This document shows positions 55,239 to 63,701 of a stretch of 64,000 nucleotides of DNA, piece by piece (positions within the stretch are counted from its first letter, which is position 1; every line of letters starts with the position of its first letter). Below the pieces are notes generated by a model, which had not been told where the DNA came from, did not search any database, and saw nothing but the letters and a program-made list of their open reading frames with translations. The stretch is from the NCBI RefSeq assembly GCF_016031655.1, contig NZ_JACCHQ010000027.1, forward strand, positions 39,560 to 103,559, in the 5' to 3' direction. Source of the DNA: Bradyrhizobium glycinis (GTDB lineage: Bacteria > Pseudomonadota > Alphaproteobacteria > Rhizobiales > Xanthobacteraceae). Made by a program: the position numbers and the translations under genes.

Positions 55239-55360
55239 CTTGAGCCGGACGCTTAGAGGGCATGTCGCGGCTAAATGCTGCGGCGTGTCCTTAAGAGAGC
55301 TCGCGCGGTTAGGTCTGGCTTCCTTGCGCGAGGGATCGTGACCGAAGGCCGGGACCTCCA

Positions 55361-55450
55361 GGCCCGGCGCGCTTGCGCGTAGAGCCCGGTTGGCGCGCCA
55401 ACGCGCGGAACCGCTTGTCAAATGACGAGCTGCGTTTCTGCGCGGGAGTG
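55361..55450. repeat. Dispersed noncoding repeat, copy 1
   Basis: About 90 bp that aligns with 56686-56771: shared blocks CCGGCGCGCTTGCGCGT, GAGCC, a GCGCG/ACGCGC block, GAACCG-TTGTC and GACGAGCTGCGTT followed by CTGCGC. The first block can fold back on itself. It lies between genes; no protein frame is shared between copies. Confidence 0.6.
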
Positions 55451-55566
55451 CTTTAGCCGCGCGGCAGGCAATGATCTGATTGGTTGAGTCCAGCCGTTTT
55501 TGCCGCAATCGCCAAGTGTAGAGGGGACGGGTGCCGGCAATCGTTTACATGCTTCTGAGCCCCTCA

Positions 55567-56510
55567 CTATCCCTTCTTGCAAAAATAAAGAGAGAGGTAG
55601 GGGGGCAACGGCAGTGGGGTCGGATTATTGGTGCCTGCAGGAGAAGTTAGGCCGGTCTTGAACGTGCCGGCGCTCGCTCCCACAACAATGTTCCCTTTTA
55701 CATCACCGAGCCCCCACCGCCCTTGAGAGTCCAAAACGCCCACAACGTATCATGTTGATGCGAGGGCAACTCAGCCGCTGCTAAGCGATGATCTTGTTCT
55801 CCCCCTGTCTTCGTACCCGCGTAGACCGTGAGAGCGCGATTCGCGGCATCAGTATTTTTGTGCTCTCCCGCACCTATAATGAAGCGACCACCGGCTTGAG
55901 AATACATTGACCACCCGGATGGACATTCCCGATCGAAAGTTACGATCGCGCCGGCGTAGATCGAATCCAGAGTCGATTGGACCAATGTCACAAAATCCCG
56001 ATTCTTTGCGAGGGCGTCTGCCACATCTGCCGGCGCGCTCAAGACCGCCTTATTCGCCTCGTGCAACTCCTTCAGCTTCTTGATAGTTGAATTTGCCTCG
56101 TCCAATTGCGCCAACGCATTCTTCAACACTTCGTCACTCCTGCCACGAGCCTGATAAATGGCTCCCAAGGAGTCAGTGCTTTCCTTGCGTGTGGCAATCG
56201 ATTGATCGTTTATGTCCTTAATGCGCGCTGACAGCTCATCAAGACGCTTACGCGCTTCGCTCTCGCTGGATGAACGCGCAGTTTCAAGCACGACCTGCGA
56301 AACCAAGACTGAAACCGCGGTAACCGCGGCGACGACAAGCGAGCCTACGATGCCGAGCCACTTCCAGAATGTTATGAACAGGGCTCGCTCTACTTGAGGA
56401 TCGAGCTGGACTCCGACAGGAGCGCTCGCATCCGAACTATTCGTTAGATCTTGCGCGGGGTCTTGGGGATCGCTGCCTGTCTGGTTGGTATTGGGCAATT
56501 TAGTCTCCAA
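55567..56510 (-). pseudogene. Membrane-anchored protein with phage tail-collar-like C-terminus, frameshifted near the end
   Basis: An N-terminal membrane segment (about residues 48-70, WLGIVGSLVVAAVTAVSVLV) is followed by a coiled coil (about 75-155) and a C-terminal domain like phage tail collar/fibre proteins: AIVTFDRECPSGWSMYSQAG, GRFIIGAGEH, then TGGEQDHRLAAAELPSHQH. The first frame stops at 55698, but the other frame continues with GNIVVGASAGTFKTG and LPLPPYLSLYFCKKG to 55567, the usual ending of this domain. The switch lies in a run of five G at about 55712-55716, so one missing G, real or a sequencing slip, explains it. Last gene of a minus-strand set starting at 58785. Confidence 0.65.
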
Positions 56511-56685
56511 CGATCAATCCTGAAAACCTCAACCTTACGCATCATTGTTTTTCTACGCAACTCGTATGAGACCGAGAGGTCCAGACGTACGACGGTGTTT
56601 AGCTTTGAATCCCGACGTTAAGCCTGTGAACTGGCCGTTCGCGAACCCAATGCCCGCCGCCGACTTGTACCTTCCCCAAGTTTAA

Positions 56686-56771
56686 GACGCCGGCGCGCTT
56701 GCGCGTGGAGCCGGCGACGCGCCGAACCGTTTGTCTTCGGACGAGCTGCGTTCCTGCGCAGGCGTGGTTAG
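56686..56771. repeat. Dispersed noncoding repeat, copy 2
   Basis: Second copy of the repeat at 55361, beginning CGCCGGCGCGCTTGCGCGTG, with GAGCC and ACGAGCTGCGTTCCTGCGC conserved. It lies between the tail-collar-like gene and the gene ending at 57023. Confidence 0.6.
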
Positions 56772-56882
56772 CGGGGACGCAAACCTGCACGCTGTTCGCG
56801 GCGGTATTGTTATTTGGTCGGGCTTTGGCCTTGGATTTGATTTGGATCAACCCGGTGCCGGCTTGTCCGTGACGATCTGACG

Positions 56883-57032
56883 ATGAAAAAGCCCGTGAAA
56901 GAGGATTGCAGCGGTTTATCGAAGAGTACGTCAACCACCTGCGGGGGATCATCCGCAAGCTTCGCGGACGGCTTCACTGAGCAGTCGTCCAACGCGGGCA
57001 TGATCGGCGGGGGCGACGACGCCTACTTCTGA
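56883..57032 (+). CDS. Possible tiny ORF
   Basis: A 49-codon frame (MKKPVKEDCSGLSKSTS ... GMIGGGDDAYF) rich in Ser/Thr/Gly with two Cys. No clear ribosome site, so this may be chance. It overlaps the end of the gene on the other strand by 10 bp. Confidence 0.2.
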   Translation: MKKPVKEDCSGLSKSTSTTCGGSSASFADGFTEQSSNAGMIGGGDDAYF

Positions 57033-57613
57033 AGGGAGGGGAGAGAGTAACCCCATCCCTTCTCAATCGATTCCCTGATCTGGTGCGCTAGCTGGATGGA
57101 CGGTCCTTTGAGGGCGTCCTGCGCTTGGGCACACTCGCCGTCCTTCGCCACACACGTCTCGAGTTCGTTTAACCGCTGCCCGAAGTGCGCCATCGCCCGC
57201 GCGACTTCAGGACTCTCCACAGCCGCAAGCTCACCCCAGTAAAGCTCCCAGAACCGCCTGCGGGCCCAGGCCCAATCCTCGGTCGGGGCCCGGTCAGGTG
57301 TAGCAGAGGTTTTGACAGGGGCGGAGGTAGCCAATTTCGCCGTCACCTTTGCGGCCTCGAAGTAGAACGCCAGCTGCCGCTCCAGGAAGGGCTTCTGCGA
57401 TTCCCGTATCGCGATTTGCGTGGCCTGCTCGCGACGGGACACCTCCGCGGCGGCAGCGTCCGACGCCTGCTGGTGTTGCGTGTACAGCCAGGTCGTCGCG
57501 GTCCAGAGACCCGCTATGACCACAGCGACGCCTGTGCCATACCTCACGAGAAAGCGCCAAGCCCGCCGACGCTCGCCACCCGTCGCTGATGTTGATGGCT
57601 GCGTGTCCGCCAT
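57023..57613 (-). CDS. Membrane protein, unknown function
   Basis: A 196-residue protein from the ATG at 57613 (MADTQPSTSATGGERRRAWR) with GAAGGGGA upstream; the frame opens 23 codons earlier. One membrane segment (about residues 27-45, YGTGVAVVIAGLWTATTWLY), then a periplasmic helical part: ESQKPFLERQLAFYFEAAKV, WARRRFWELYWGELAAVESP, MAHFGQRLNELETCVAKDGE. The motif QxPFL..QL.FY-EA..VTA.LA and FWELYWGEL is a recognisable pattern of uncharacterised proteins in proteobacteria. Confidence 0.65.
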   Translation of the reverse strand: MADTQPSTSATGGERRRAWRFLVRYGTGVAVVIAGLWTATTWLYTQHQQASDAAAAEVSRREQATQIAIRESQKPFLERQLAFYFEAAKVTAKLATSAPVKTSATPDRAPTEDWAWARRRFWELYWGELAAVESPEVARAMAHFGQRLNELETCVAKDGECAQAQDALKGPSIQLAHQIRESIEKGWGYSLPSLQK

Positions 57614-57802
57614 AGAATAGTCCCCTTCGCAAAGCCGTCTTTCGGCAGGGCGCCTCCAAACAATCAGCCTAGCTCCAAGCACCGGGTAACCGTGTGAGAC
57701 GGTTCACAGTCATCGAGCGGAAAACCCATCCAAACGCTAAACTGAGCATCAAGATTGCGGTTAGCCGAACGTGAGCTCCATGGATTGGAGGATCAACGTA
57801 AT

Positions 57803-58120
57803 CTAGGCCCAGAACCACTTAATCATCGTGGCAATGGACAGGAAGCAAAGCAGCCATAGGATCACTTCCCCTGATGCGCCTTTGAACTCCAATCCTAATC
57901 CCTTGAATTCCATGGGAGCGTGGCCCTGCCGAAACAATGCCACTACAACGAATGCAGCGATAAAAGCGAACGGCAAACCAATAATCGTTGGGAAATTTCT
58001 CAACACCAAATCTGTTACTACTGGATCGAACCGATTCCGAAAGAGGGCAAATATCAATAGTCCTACTATGGCGATAAGGAGCACGGCGATCGTGATATTG
58101 AGCTTCTGCCTCCAGTCCAT
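57803..58120 (-). CDS. Small integral membrane protein
   Basis: A 105-residue protein from the ATG at 58120 (MDWRQKLNITIAVLLIAIVG), chosen because GAGGTG lies just upstream; the frame opens 7 codons earlier. Three membrane segments: about 7-27 (ITIAVLLIAIVGLLIFALF), 43-62 (TIIGLPFAFIAAFVVVALF) and 84-101 (VILWLLCFLSIATMIKWFW). Unknown family. The preceding gene ends 47 bp upstream on the same strand. Confidence 0.6.
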   Translation of the reverse strand: MDWRQKLNITIAVLLIAIVGLLIFALFRNRFDPVVTDLVLRNFPTIIGLPFAFIAAFVVVALFRQGHAPMEFKGLGLEFKGASGEVILWLLCFLSIATMIKWFWA

Positions 58121-58167
58121 AAGGGCACCTCGTCCAAACATACGTTATGCGTAGCAGCTGCGCCCAA

Positions 58168-58785
58168 TTACTTCCTGTTCGCCGCTTGTAGGTCTGCCGC
58201 CAACCGCTGAATGGTGGTGACGTCTTTCCGCAGCTGTTCAGCAAGCAGAAACTCCTGGCCAGCGCTCAATCTGATAGCTGCGCCCCCCGAGTAGATCTGA
58301 CCTCTGCAAGATACAATGCAGTAATAAAGAGCGCCGTCGTGCGCAAAGTTTCCGATGTCGATTCCAAGCGAGGCATTGCTTGCAATCCACTGCCTATCGA
58401 TCGCGGCGAAGTCTGTCTGGATCTTCTGGTATTGGTCCTTTATCTTTGAAAATTGCTGATTCAGTGCAAATACTTTTGTCGAGCTATCGCCGGGCGATTG
58501 ATCCAGCTGCTCAATCATAGTCGCCAGCGACAGCTCCAACCCGGAAAGAACCGAGAGGTCGATCACCAGTTGCCCGACGCCGTCGGACGGAGGACGGCCG
58601 GAGCGCTTTCCGAGCGCTCTTATGAGTCCTTCGCCGAAGTCGGTGATGGTCCTTGTCGTTGATTCAAGGGGATACTGCCGTCCAACGTGAGGTTGGCCTG
58701 CGCTGCCGGAAAGACTTTGCGCTTGGGCCCCGCAAGAGGAAACCGCAGCGATGATGCACGCAGCAAGCGACGTTTTCCAGCTCAT
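58168..58785 (-). CDS. Exported protein of unknown function
   Basis: A 205-residue protein with a signal peptide (MSWKTSLAACIIAAVSSCGA, cleaved near GAQAQS). The mature part is helical, with FSKIKDQYQKIQTDFAAIDR, a Cys pair in GALYYCIVSCRGQIYSGG, and QEFLLAEQLRKDVTTIQRLA near the end. The cysteines may form a disulfide in the periplasm. It heads a minus-strand row of four genes coding for envelope-associated proteins (to 55567), probably co-transcribed at least with the next gene. Confidence 0.6.
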   Translation of the reverse strand: MSWKTSLAACIIAAVSSCGAQAQSLSGSAGQPHVGRQYPLESTTRTITDFGEGLIRALGKRSGRPPSDGVGQLVIDLSVLSGLELSLATMIEQLDQSPGDSSTKVFALNQQFSKIKDQYQKIQTDFAAIDRQWIASNASLGIDIGNFAHDGALYYCIVSCRGQIYSGGAAIRLSAGQEFLLAEQLRKDVTTIQRLAADLQAANRK

Positions 58786-59297
58786 GATTGCGTCCGCGTT
58801 GATGTTCGCCGGCGCTGCCGCCGAGCGTCAGCTATTTCATCTCGTATGATCCTCGGCAGCCGTCAGGTCCGTGGTATCAACCGGGACCGCGAGGATTTCG
58901 CCTGATCGCGCGAGACAGGCTTCGCCATGAGCAATGCAACAACCACGCAGAAGTTTTTCGCGAACATGTGCCCCTCCGCTCGGGCCACATCGTGACCCAA
59001 CACGCCCCTCTGGCAGCTTGAGCTTTAATGCACAATCTTTCGTTGTGTCCAGAGCCAGGTGCTCTGAATTAGCGCGGGACGCAGTCGCATGCGGCCGGTA
59101 ACCGGGTTGTAGCGGCTCTTGCCCGCCCTCACGCGACCGCTACGCAACAATCAGTGGGGATATCCAAGCTGTGTCAGCGCGCCGCAGGGGTTTTGCTGAC
59201 CCATTCAGTCGTGTCTTATTTCCATCGGCAAAATCAGTGGTTGTATGGGGGAATTTCAACCACCGGAATCGATCTTTTTCATTGTTTGAGGAATCTC
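58786..59297. other. Gap before the EEP nuclease gene
   Basis: About 510 bp; no gene recognised. It holds divergent promoters for the genes at 58785 (minus) and 59298 (plus). Confidence 0.4.
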
Positions 59298-60347
59298 ATG
59301 TTTTATGCAGGCTTGAGGGATGTCAAAGACGGCAAGCAGCGCCTGAGGATCGTGGAAGGGCTTGGAAGACTGCGCACTGGGCTGAAGAAGAAGGTACCTG
59401 CCACGAGTGACGGAACGCTGCTTCTGGCGACCTGGAATATCCGCGAGTTCGGCGGGACCAAGGGCGGCGGGCGAACAACAGACGCCATGTACTACATCGC
59501 GGAGTGCATGAGCCGCTTCGACCTGATTGCTGTCCAAGAGGTGCGCGCCAATCTCAAGGCGCTTAAGGAGATATTGCGTCTGCTCGGCCGGCAATGGGAC
59601 GTTATTTTCACCGACGTCAGCCACGCGGACGGCGGCAATTTCGAGCGGCTCGCTTTTGTCTACAATACGGCCAAGGTCAGTTTTACGGGACTTGCCGGCG
59701 AATTGGTTCTTCCCAGCAAGGCTGCCACTGAAAAGATGAGCCAGGTCTCCCGGACTCCGTTCATCTGCGGCTTCCAGGTTGGCTGGGCCAAATTCAACCT
59801 GTGTACGGTCCACATCTACTACGGCACAGCCAAAGCGGAAGATCCCCGGCGCATCGACGAGATCAATGCGCTGGCGAAGCTGCTTGCCGCCAAGGCGAAG
59901 GACTACATCGAGACAAAGGCGCCCATCGACTATTCGCCTGAACACCTGGTGCTGCTCGGCGACTTCAACATCTTCTCGCGGACAGACAAGACGTACGAGG
60001 CGCTCACCAAGAACAAGTTCGTGGTGCCGGCCGAGCTTCAAAAGCTGCCTAGCGGCAGTAACGTGGACCAGAGCAAGTTTTACGACCAGATTGCCTTCTT
60101 CAAGCAGAAGGTCGGAGTAAAGAACACCAACGCGGGCGTTTTCAATTTCTTCGACTATGTCTTCAATGATCCGAAGGAATTCAAAGGTGGAAAGGGCGCG
60201 CCTACCACGAAGACCTTCAGCCAGTGGCGAACCTATCAGATGTCTGACCACCTTATCATGTGGTGTGAGTTCAGCGTCGATCAGACAGACGTGTATCTCA
60301 AATCGCTAGCCGGTTGGGACGCAAGTAAGCAAGGCTCCTGCAGCTAA
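59298..60347 (+). CDS. Endonuclease/exonuclease/phosphatase (EEP) family protein
   Basis: DNase I-like metal-dependent hydrolase of 349 residues from the ATG at 59298 (MFYAGLRDVKDGKQRLRIVE) with GAGG upstream; a GTG at 59154 opens the frame earlier. EEP motifs: LLLATWNIREFGG near residue 45 (Asn), FDLIAVQEVRA near residue 75 (Glu), FICGFQVGWAKFNLCTVHIYYG near residue 160 (His), VLLGDFNIFSRTDK near residue 220 (Asp/Asn) and MSDHLIMWCEF near residue 315 (final Asp-His). The mature N-terminus shows no signal peptide. It converges on the S1/P1 nuclease gene, ends 31 bp apart. Substrate not determinable. Confidence 0.85.
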   Translation: MFYAGLRDVKDGKQRLRIVEGLGRLRTGLKKKVPATSDGTLLLATWNIREFGGTKGGGRTTDAMYYIAECMSRFDLIAVQEVRANLKALKEILRLLGRQWDVIFTDVSHADGGNFERLAFVYNTAKVSFTGLAGELVLPSKAATEKMSQVSRTPFICGFQVGWAKFNLCTVHIYYGTAKAEDPRRIDEINALAKLLAAKAKDYIETKAPIDYSPEHLVLLGDFNIFSRTDKTYEALTKNKFVVPAELQKLPSGSNVDQSKFYDQIAFFKQKVGVKNTNAGVFNFFDYVFNDPKEFKGGKGAPTTKTFSQWRTYQMSDHLIMWCEFSVDQTDVYLKSLAGWDASKQGSCS

Positions 60348-60378
60348 CCGCGCAGTTTACCGGCCGAAGGCACAGGCT

Positions 60379-61419
60379 TCACGGCCAGATGGTATTCAGA
60401 ACCGCCGCCAGCCTGGCGCCTGCCTTTGCCAGTTGCCTGCGCTTTATGGCGTCCGCCTGCCGCAGGTAGGCATCGCGGTCGCCAAACGTTATAGCCCACT
60501 TGCTGCCGCTCGGGGCGAAGCTCGCGCCGGTAAACGCCTCCTGGGCGACAAGAAGTGTGTCGGTTGCCCAAGCCACCGACCAGTTCTCAATGCGTCCTGG
60601 AATGGCCGCAACGGCTTTAGCCGCCATGAGCAACTCCGGGGTTGACGCCTCGCCGAGATCATCGGGAATGTCGTCCCATTCGCTATGAAAATTTCTATTC
60701 CTGTCCAGGATGCTATTGGCGCCCGCGGTCTCGGTTGCCGGATCAATCGTATGCGTCACTTCCGGGTCCACCAGATTGCCGGCCTTGTCGAGGTAGACCG
60801 AGCCTACATGCATGGGCTGGTGAAGATCCCCCATCAGATGGGAGAGCACAAAAAGTGCTTCCTTCTTGTCCTTGATTGAGAAGGGAGGCGGAGATGGCCG
60901 CCCGAGCAGGACAGCTATGGTGGCATTCGTCGCAGCAACCAGATCATGGTCATTCGTGCCCTGGTAGTTGCGATCGAACCGGTCACGCTGGATTGCCACA
61001 TCGTCAAAGTGATAGGTGTTATGGCATCCGCGTTCCACGTTCCCTGCCTTGTAGCTGCACTGCGTCCAGTTGCGCGCGACATAGTCTTCCATGCGCTGCT
61101 GCTCGTCCGCCGTCCTGAACTGGGTGCATGGGGTCTCGTATTCCGGATGATTCGGGTTGGTGGTGTAGACGAAGGTGCCGTCGGCCTGGCGCGCGACACT
61201 TTTTACGCAGTCGAGCCAGGGGCCGGCAGTCTTCAGGTCGAAGCCGAGGATATGTGCCACCTGCTGCCTGGCGTTTGCGGTGAGCATCTGGTCGGCAATG
61301 GAGCCGACCACGCGGTGGCCCTTGTACCCCCAGGCGTGCGCGGATGCCGGGCCCAGCGCCAAACCCAGGAGAATGACAAGAGCAGGATACCAGCGCAAAA
61401 TGGGAAATTTGGCGAACAT
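60379..61419 (-). CDS. Secreted S1/P1-type nuclease
   Basis: Zinc-dependent nuclease of the S1/P1 family, which cleaves single-stranded RNA and DNA outside the cytoplasm. 346 residues: a signal peptide ending PASAHA, then mature Trp-1 in WGYKGHRVVGSIAD, whose Trp backbone and His bind zinc. Further zinc ligands are in NTYHFDDVAIQ, FVLSHLMGDLHQPMHVGS (HxxxD-HQPxH) and NFHSEWDD. The length fits the family. Opposite the EEP nuclease gene; both may scavenge phosphate or nucleotides. Confidence 0.93.
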   Translation of the reverse strand: MFAKFPILRWYPALVILLGLALGPASAHAWGYKGHRVVGSIADQMLTANARQQVAHILGFDLKTAGPWLDCVKSVARQADGTFVYTTNPNHPEYETPCTQFRTADEQQRMEDYVARNWTQCSYKAGNVERGCHNTYHFDDVAIQRDRFDRNYQGTNDHDLVAATNATIAVLLGRPSPPPFSIKDKKEALFVLSHLMGDLHQPMHVGSVYLDKAGNLVDPEVTHTIDPATETAGANSILDRNRNFHSEWDDIPDDLGEASTPELLMAAKAVAAIPGRIENWSVAWATDTLLVAQEAFTGASFAPSGSKWAITFGDRDAYLRQADAIKRRQLAKAGARLAAVLNTIWP

Positions 61420-61567
61420 GCGGCTTACCGGAATGTCGAAGCGCCGGAGCGCCTGTGGAAAAATGTGTCGGTTGAAAATTCTACTTGAACTTGTACGGCG
61501 GTTTTATAACCTGCCCTCGGGGGGTTCAATAAAATTCGGCGATCCCGGATGCTGAAGCCACCGGCAG

Positions 61568-61840
61568 TCAGCGTGCGTTCTTCTTTTCACTGCCATGTGG
61601 CTGGTGGGAAGAGTGGGGGCGCGTGCTCTTTTTCGACGGAGCCGGCGGCGGATTTTCCCGCAGGTTATTGAGCAGGCGCTCCGCCGCGCCTGGAGACGTT
61701 TGCTCTATTCTGCTTTGCAAGTTGGGATCGGCCCCACCAATTAGCGGGTCAGCCCCGGCGCCATTTCCCGGCACTAGGCAGCCCGAAGTAATCAGCACTG
61801 CTACTGCGAACAGATCATTCTTGCGCGTTTGTTGCTTCAT
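61568..61840 (-). CDS. Small predicted lipoprotein
   Basis: A 90-residue protein, signal peptide with a lipobox-like VLITSGC around residue 21, so probably lipid-anchored. The mature part has GGADPNLQSRIEQTSPGAAE, RLLNNLRENPPP and a basic tail. DPNLQxRIE also occurs in the divergent neighbour at 61861 (DPNLQVRIE), suggesting a shared partner or processing. The starts are 20 bp apart. Confidence 0.6.
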   Translation of the reverse strand: MKQQTRKNDLFAVAVLITSGCLVPGNGAGADPLIGGADPNLQSRIEQTSPGAAERLLNNLRENPPPAPSKKSTRPHSSHQPHGSEKKNAR

Positions 61841-61860
61841 GTTTTTTCCAGGAGTTGGCC

Positions 61861-63027
61861 ATGCAGAGGGGTTTTCTGAGGTTTATCTGCCTGATTGCGG
61901 CGCTTGTCGTCCTTCCAACGGTCACTGCTTTCGCCCAGGTTGATCCAAACCTGCAGGTGCGCATTGAGACCCTTACACCGCCCAGGGACCGTAAGCCGGA
62001 TCTACCTGAAACGGAAGTCATAACAAAAAGGAGCGTGCGCACGTACACGACGAAAGAAGTCGTCGCCGTGCCACTCGCAGAGCAACAACGCCGCCTGAAT
62101 AAAATCCTCGTAGAAAAGAACCTGATGCTGCCGATGGCTGCGGACGCGCGCGAGAAGGCCATCAAAGAATTCGGCCTCGACCGCGAGACGCGGACGGTGA
62201 CCAAGAAGAAGGTCGTCACCGAGAACGTTGTCGTACCGAAGCCGCGGGCGACGAAGGTAACGGTGGCGGCCTCAACCCAATCCGTTTTCGACTCCAACGC
62301 CGCCAAAACGCCTAGCGCAGTGGGCGATACGGTCTTCGGCACGACGGGCTCGATCACAGTCAATGTCCCGGTCGGAGTCGCGGACAGCTTCATTTTCCAA
62401 ACCGGTGTGAGTGACCAGCGCTACGCCAAGCTCGTGGCAAAAAACGTCGACATCTTCATCAACAGCGCCACCTACAATCGGGTTCTCAACATTGTCGCGC
62501 AGGGGAAGACGGACGGCACCACGACCTCAGACGTGATGAGCTATTCCCTGGGTTCAAGCACTGTATATGGCTCTGGATTCAACCCGTACCTGGTCGAGCT
62601 CTTCACACCGTCGGTCGCTTGGGCGCGCAACAACATGGATCTCGGGGGCACACTCTGCGGTCCCAAAGGCAAAGAAGCGTTCTGCGTTGCAGGTACGTTC
62701 GTCGCCGTCGGCGATTTCACGTTCTCCGACGTGGCAACCCAGCGCAACGCCTCCGCGAGGCTGGCAGGGGCCGTGACCTGGCAAACGCCGATCGCAGGCC
62801 TCACCGCCTCGGCCGGCGGCTTCATCCAGGGCAGGCACTTTACGGAATTCCCAGGCGGTCGCGAAGACCTTATCATCCAGGCTTCGGCGCGGGCGGATTG
62901 GACACCGAACCCGTACGTTCAGGTGAGCGGCGTGCTGCAAGCCACCCAGCAGTTTTCAACGGTCAAGGCGCTCGAATGGAACGGGCTCGCGGTGTTTCCC
63001 TATCTGAAGCTGAAAGTCACGTTCTGA
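61861..63027 (+). CDS. Predicted outer-membrane beta-barrel protein of unknown function
   Basis: A 388-residue protein from the ATG at 61861 (MQRGFLRFICLIAALVVLP) with a signal peptide cleaved near TAFAQ. Residues 25-115 form a periplasmic part beginning VDPNLQVRIETLTPPRDRKP and rich in basic helices (EKAIKEFGLDRETRTVTKKK). From about 150 on the sequence alternates as beta strands with Gly turns (SFIFQTGVSDQRYAKLVAKN, ITVNVPVGVADSF, GGFIQGRHFTEFPGG) and ends in a strand with terminal Phe (YLKLKVTF), the mark of an outer-membrane barrel. One Cys pair (LCGPKGKEAFCVAG). I do not recognise the family. Confidence 0.65.
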   Translation: MQRGFLRFICLIAALVVLPTVTAFAQVDPNLQVRIETLTPPRDRKPDLPETEVITKRSVRTYTTKEVVAVPLAEQQRRLNKILVEKNLMLPMAADAREKAIKEFGLDRETRTVTKKKVVTENVVVPKPRATKVTVAASTQSVFDSNAAKTPSAVGDTVFGTTGSITVNVPVGVADSFIFQTGVSDQRYAKLVAKNVDIFINSATYNRVLNIVAQGKTDGTTTSDVMSYSLGSSTVYGSGFNPYLVELFTPSVAWARNNMDLGGTLCGPKGKEAFCVAGTFVAVGDFTFSDVATQRNASARLAGAVTWQTPIAGLTASAGGFIQGRHFTEFPGGREDLIIQASARADWTPNPYVQVSGVLQATQQFSTVKALEWNGLAVFPYLKLKVTF

Positions 63028-63071
63028 AGCTGTTGCATCCAAGGATCGGAGGCAGGAGGTAGTCTCGTCGT

Positions 63072-63701
63072 TTAACCGTGCAGGAACGCTACAGCTTCGC
63101 CAGCCTTGGAGGCTGCGGTGAAGATGGCCCGCTTGTCGGCCGTCAGGACCTTCAACCAGTGGGCCAGGTATTGCGCATGGTCGGCACGCGGCTCAACCGC
63201 GATCCCCAGCTCGGCGCACAGGAACGCAGCGCCAAGCTCGGCGACCAGTTCTTCCATCGCATAGGCCTGGCTACCAAAGCGCCCGGACAGGTCACGATCG
63301 CAGCGGTGTGCCGGTCCGGTCCAGTGGGTCAACTCGTGGAGCAGAGTGGAGTAGTAGGCCTCGGTCGGGCTTGACGTGGCTGAGCCCATGAACGCTTCAC
63401 GCGGCGGCATGTGGATCTCGTCCAGCTTCGGGATGAAGCAGGCCCGGTTGCCGCCATGGACGATCTTCGCCTCCGTGCGGGCAATGAAGGCGTCGACGTC
63501 ACCCAGCTCATCGACGGGTGCAGCAATGGGCGCTTCCTCAGGTCCGTCCACCTGGTCGGCGTTGAACACCGGTGTGGCCCTGGCGAACAGGCGGCTCTTG
63601 CGTTCGTCTTCGGAGTTCTCGTCGGCCTCGACCTCGATCTCCTTGTAGAAAACGACGTAGGAGGCCTTCTGGCCCTTGCGGACGGTGGCCCCCTTCTCCG
63701 C
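63072..63701 (-). pseudogene. ardC: ArdC-type antirestriction protein, 5' end cut by an ISAs1 element
   Basis: ArdC proteins protect incoming plasmid DNA. The visible part holds the end of the N-terminal domain (AEKGATVRKGQKASYVVFYK), FNADQVDG, IPKLDEIHMPPREAF, and the zinc metallopeptidase motif LLHELTHWTG (HExxH) with EELVAELGAAFLCAELGI completing the metal site. The frame is blocked at 63702-63704 by a stop within the IS end, so the N-terminus is lost. Rhizobial plasmids and integrative elements often carry ardC. Confidence 0.85.

Noticed and set aside
59256..60251. 331-codon minus frame opposite the EEP gene
   Set aside because: Antisense shadow; the plus strand has all EEP motifs.
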